Assembly: GCA_011947345.1 (NCBI GenBank)
Contig: JAAVTG010000554.1
Location: 434,001 to 498,000, forward strand
DNA length: 64,000 nucleotides
DNA from: Phytophthora quininea
Lineage: Eukaryota > Oomycota > Peronosporomycetes > Peronosporales > Peronosporaceae
Direction of reading: 5' to 3'
Shown here: positions 60,839 through 64,000 of the stretch, piece by piece
Position numbering within the stretch: the first letter of the stretch is position 1
Layout of the letters: every line of letters starts with the position of its first letter
Notes under the pieces: model-generated
Seen by the model: the letters and a program-made list of their open reading frames with translations, nothing else
What the model was told of the DNA's origin: nothing
Database searches by the model: none
Translations under genes and position numbers: made by a program

Positions 60839-61062
60839 GTGTTGGGCGGTTGTCGGTTTTTGGTTCTTGATGGTTTTACAAAAACCACGATAAAGCCAGG
60901 TGTAAAACGTGGACAACCACAACAACCTGGCCGAAGTGGTTGTTGGACGGACCAGGCACCGGACCAGGCTCAGACTCATGACAAAACGTGCACATCGTCG
61001 CAAAAACTAGCTGCGGCCAATGCTGATCTGCCGCTGCCGCGCTGTCCTACCTCCGCTGTACC

Positions 61063-63445
61063 ATGAGCAAGGCTGTTGAGCGTGCAGCGACCGCTGTTCT
61101 CATTCTGCAAGTTAGGACGCTTTCACGCAACGGAGGAAGTCGTGCACGCGACGAAGCCGACGATGGGTCATCCCCAAGTGATGAGCGCAAGGAGTTCATC
61201 GACTTGAACGTCGACTGCGGAAACAACCGCACATGGCACGTGTGTAGGCATTGTAATGAAGTTTCCAAGGCGTCCGAACAGGGCACCGGCTCGTCAGATC
61301 CCCGGCGCATCAAAGGAAGAATAGAGAACTTTCGAAGCCACCTCAAGCACTGTCAATTCTACCTGAGCTACATTCGTGATTCCAGCGCGCAACGTGATAC
61401 TCCTGCGCCACCTTCCAGAACCCAGACGACTATTGACGATTTCTTCGTTGGAACTTCACAAAATGACTCGCGCAAAGCATTCGAACGTGCTCTTCTTGAA
61501 TTTCAGGCCGACAACCTCCTTCCAGACAGTTTTATTGAGCGGCCGTCTACTTTGCGTCTGCTGGAGCTAGCACATAGGATGAAAGCTGATGCAGATGCTT
61601 TGCCAAAGAGAAAGACACTTGGTGGTCGTATTTTGGACGAGTATGCAGTGGCTTGTGATGGTCAAGACGTCTCAAAGTTGCGGCAGTGCCAAGCTAAGAC
61701 AGGAGGGCGTGTGAACTTTTGTTCTGACGGCTGGCAAAACATTGCCAAGGAGCACTTGTTGGACTGTAAGTTGTCGTTGTATGGAAATGAGCTTACGTAC
61801 GGCCTCTTTGAAACCGGTTCACGTCATGATGGTATCGCAATTGCAGAACAAATGGAGGACACAATGATTAAGATGCAAAAAGACGGATGGATAATTGGCG
61901 CTGTAGTTACAGACAATGCAGGTCAGTGTGGTCGTGCACGACGCATTTTGAGTCTTCGGTGGCCTCAAATGACGTTTGTCATTTGCTTTGCTCATGATTT
62001 GAATAATTTAGTGAAAGCTGTACTAAAGTCGAATTATTCTGAGGTCACCAAACAAGCATCGGATGCCGTGAATTCTATTATGACCTCTTCTAGCGTTTGG
62101 CTAGTTGAAGCACATAAATGTATGACGGAAACGTACGGTTACACGCTGAATTTCAAACAACTTTGCGCAACGAGGTTGAACAGCATGCATGGGTGCTTTG
62201 CTTCTTTTTACGCGTTCGAAAAGCGCTGGAGTTGCTGGAACTTAAATTTCGAGCTGACAAAGACCTGCCTAGAGCCCTGAAAGTATTTGCAAAGTCTACA
62301 TTCTGGAACGCGCTTCGTGATGTCGAAGAAGTCGTACGTCCACTTTCGTATGCTTCTCTCAAACTGCAGCGCAATGAAAACACCATGGCCGATGTGGTTG
62401 TGTGTTATCTTGATATTTTTGAGGGGTTTTCGAAGCACTCCTTCGGGAGCGAAAGCCTTATTCATGAGGTGGAAAAGCGTTGGCGTCAATGCGAGCAGCC
62501 GTTGATGTTGCTTGCGCTCTTCCTGCATCCTGCCCACAAGCAAGCTAGCAAAAACTTTTAAATAAGACCGCACTCACTACCATTGGATCACTGTGTCGCA
62601 TTGGGGTCTACTACTTCAAGCGCTACAATATCGACCAGGATGTCACTGGTCTGCATGGAGATTTGGCATGGTGGATTAAAGGTGACGACAGAGCTATGCT
62701 GTCCTTTTCGGACTTCAGAACGGTTGATGCGTACTGGTCCAGCATGAAGGAGGACATGCCAGGAAGTAGATTGCCTCAGCTTGCCCTCACGATCCTAGCG
62801 TTTGCTGTCAATACAGCCACCTGCGAGCGGTATTTCAGCGAGTTGGCACTGATCCACACTGCCAAGCGAAACAGAATGTCACCAGAGAAAGCTAGAAAGT
62901 TGGCATTGGTTCGCAAGCGAGTACGTGAATATGACCAAATGAGCAACTCGGTGAAAGCAAAGAAAAGAAAGAGATTGATAGATCCCGCGGAACGAACACT
63001 GCTGCGAGATCGGGACGATCGGTTTGAGTGCACCGAACCCGACGAGGATAACCCGGAGGACGATATTGCTGAAGATCATGATACTGCGTTGGAGTACTGG
63101 GCTGCTGTACTTTGTGAACTCGATCCTGATAATGATCCCCAAAACCCGACGGACACGCCTCAAGATGCTAGTACTCCTGCCTCCCCAGATACTGCTGCTG
63201 CTGCAGCAGCAGCAGCTAAAAAGGCGAAATCCATCGCTTTAAAGGTTCAAGAGATTAAAGCCCAGTCCGCTGAGCCGACTCCGACACCAGATCGACGTCC
63301 GTTTCCAAACAACAACGACATGGGATTTCCGCAGGAGAAAACCCTCCCAGGTTTGCGCGGCCAGAAAGTTTCTTTGGCAGAGCTTTCAAGTGCTTCCTAT
63401 GCTCAGTCAGCTGAACCAGGTACGACAAGTCGAATGCTGAATTAG
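61063..63445 (+). mobile_element. hAT-family transposase gene (two one-base breaks)
   Basis: With one base added in each of the T runs 62205-62209 and 62556-62559 the frame is continuous for 794 residues. Residues ~65-115 form a BED-type zinc finger (WHVCRHCNEV, NFRSHLKHC). The catalytic RNase H-like core has VNFCSDGWQN, the IIGAVVTDNA stretch and FVICFAHDLNNLVK. The hAT dimerisation end is very clear: TCERYFSELALIHTAKRNRM. After it comes an unusual ~200-residue tail with an acidic stretch, nine consecutive Ala (a CAG/CTG-rich run near 63195) and Pro/Thr-rich sequence. Apart from the two homopolymer breaks nothing disables it, so it may be a recent or domesticated copy. Convincing terminal inverted repeats were not found. 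Confidence 0.8.
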
Positions 63446-63589
63446 CGTGTGATACTAACGTGGTTGCTCTTCTTCCATCTATTCGGCAGTATGGGACTTC
63501 GCAAGCCCAGAACCATTTAGACATAGAGGATGATGTGGAGTCACACTGACCAAATCGAAACTGCATAATGAAAGGGCCTGAGCGGCCAC

Positions 63590-63989
63590 GACGAACGGCA
63601 TGAACAGCGCCGACTGAGTTACGGACGTCTCCACCTCGAAACACTTGCTGTCCTTCGTCGACTCACCCAGGGCCTAGGGCCCGGCAGCCAGAATCTTGAC
63701 GGCAGTCCCACGCGCCGTACTCGCAGTCCTCGTACGAGTACACAAGCAATGTGCACATGCGATGCTGTAGTAGCTTGAAGAACGACATCTTCTCCTACTA
63801 CCCAATGGCCATGTGGCTGCAGCCGCGGTTCAGGAACGAATCGTCATCTAGCACGCGCGGCAGGCCGCTGAGCTTGTGCTTCTTGCCGTAGGACGACGAG
63901 TACTTGCGCCACCACATGGAGCTGCAGCTTCCGTCGACGCTGTGCATGGGGATCGAGATGGATCTGTTGCTGGAAACAGCAGTAATCAT
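63590..63989 (-). pseudogene. Fragment of an unrecognised, possibly membrane, protein gene
   Basis: Minus-strand sequence entering from the right reads SVDGSCSSMWWRKYSSSYG and GLPRVLDDDSFLNRGCSHMA, then after stops CTLLVYSYEDCEYGAWDC and CFEVETSVTQSALFMPFVVAA. The paired cysteines, Trp-rich and Tyr-rich pieces and a final hydrophobic run suggest the lumenal part of a membrane protein; a signal-peptide-peptidase-like protease is one possibility I cannot confirm. Two adjacent stops at 63797-63803 and loss of similarity-like character at about 63590, near the end of the hAT region, suggest a broken gene. The real start lies beyond the window or among the stops. Confidence 0.35.
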
Positions 63990-64000
63990 TGGGGCTGCGG

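Noticed and set aside
60830..63560. Terminal inverted repeats for the hAT element
   Set aside because: CAGTGT occurs at about 60836 and, inverted, near 63536, but similarity stops after six bases and the flanking 8-mers do not match.

Overview
The window looks like a gene-dense oomycete nuclear segment, most likely Phytophthora or a close relative. The grounds are short introns (about 57-82 nt), intergenic gaps often under 200 bp, a tandem family of bZIP/coiled-coil plus START-like genes of the kind often labelled M96 mating-specific in Phytophthora, a Crypton-type tyrosine recombinase, a Fanzor remnant, and hAT and PIF/Harbinger-like remains. The genus is inferred from memory of gene families; no search was run.

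Layout. 0-0.9 kb: 5' part of a tyrosine-recombinase element running off the left edge. 0.9-13.8 kb: eight head-to-tail paralogues on the minus strand; the leftmost loses its C-terminal domain at the recombinase element. 13.9-25 kb: YIF1, DCP2, PRP3, a tandem CCCH zinc-finger gene, a TLC-domain membrane protein and FIS1, with a 2 kb gene-free stretch at 19.7-21.7 kb. 25.2-33.7 kb: importin-beta 3 type karyopherin, an ArfGAP-PDZ-PDZ gene and an F-box-like/divergent kinase gene. 33.8-35.5 kb: a decayed Fanzor (eukaryotic TnpB). 35.7-38.8 kb: a SANT-like gene, a small RVxF protein and about 1.2 kb without convincing genes. 38.8-41.5 kb: a secreted Kelch-EGF-Hint protein. 41.6-46.6 kb: CNNM-type transporter, a ninth copy of the tandem family, and a choline-transporter-like (SLC44) gene. 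46.9-49.7 kb: BRAP2-type E3 ligase and a RuvC-fold nuclease. 49.8-57.5 kb: head-to-head pair of a fused carbamoyl-phosphate synthase and an ARG5,6-type N-acetylglutamate kinase/reductase, both with mitochondrial-type leaders. 57.9-58.8 kb: Spg1-type GTPase. 59.2-63.5 kb: mobile-element remains, then a fragment of an unrecognised membrane-type gene at the right edge.

Functional themes: RNA processing and decay (PRP3, DCP2, CCCH protein), trafficking (YIF1, ArfGAP, importin), mitochondrial fission (FIS1) and mitochondrial arginine synthesis (CPS plus ArgB/C, which share one intergenic region).

Caution for any reader: at least 20 otherwise conserved genes or exons are broken by the loss of exactly one base, nearly always inside a short homopolymer run. 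Adding that base restores frame, splice phase and conserved motifs. I treat these as probable sequencing or assembly errors and give their positions. Reported gene spans therefore run across them.
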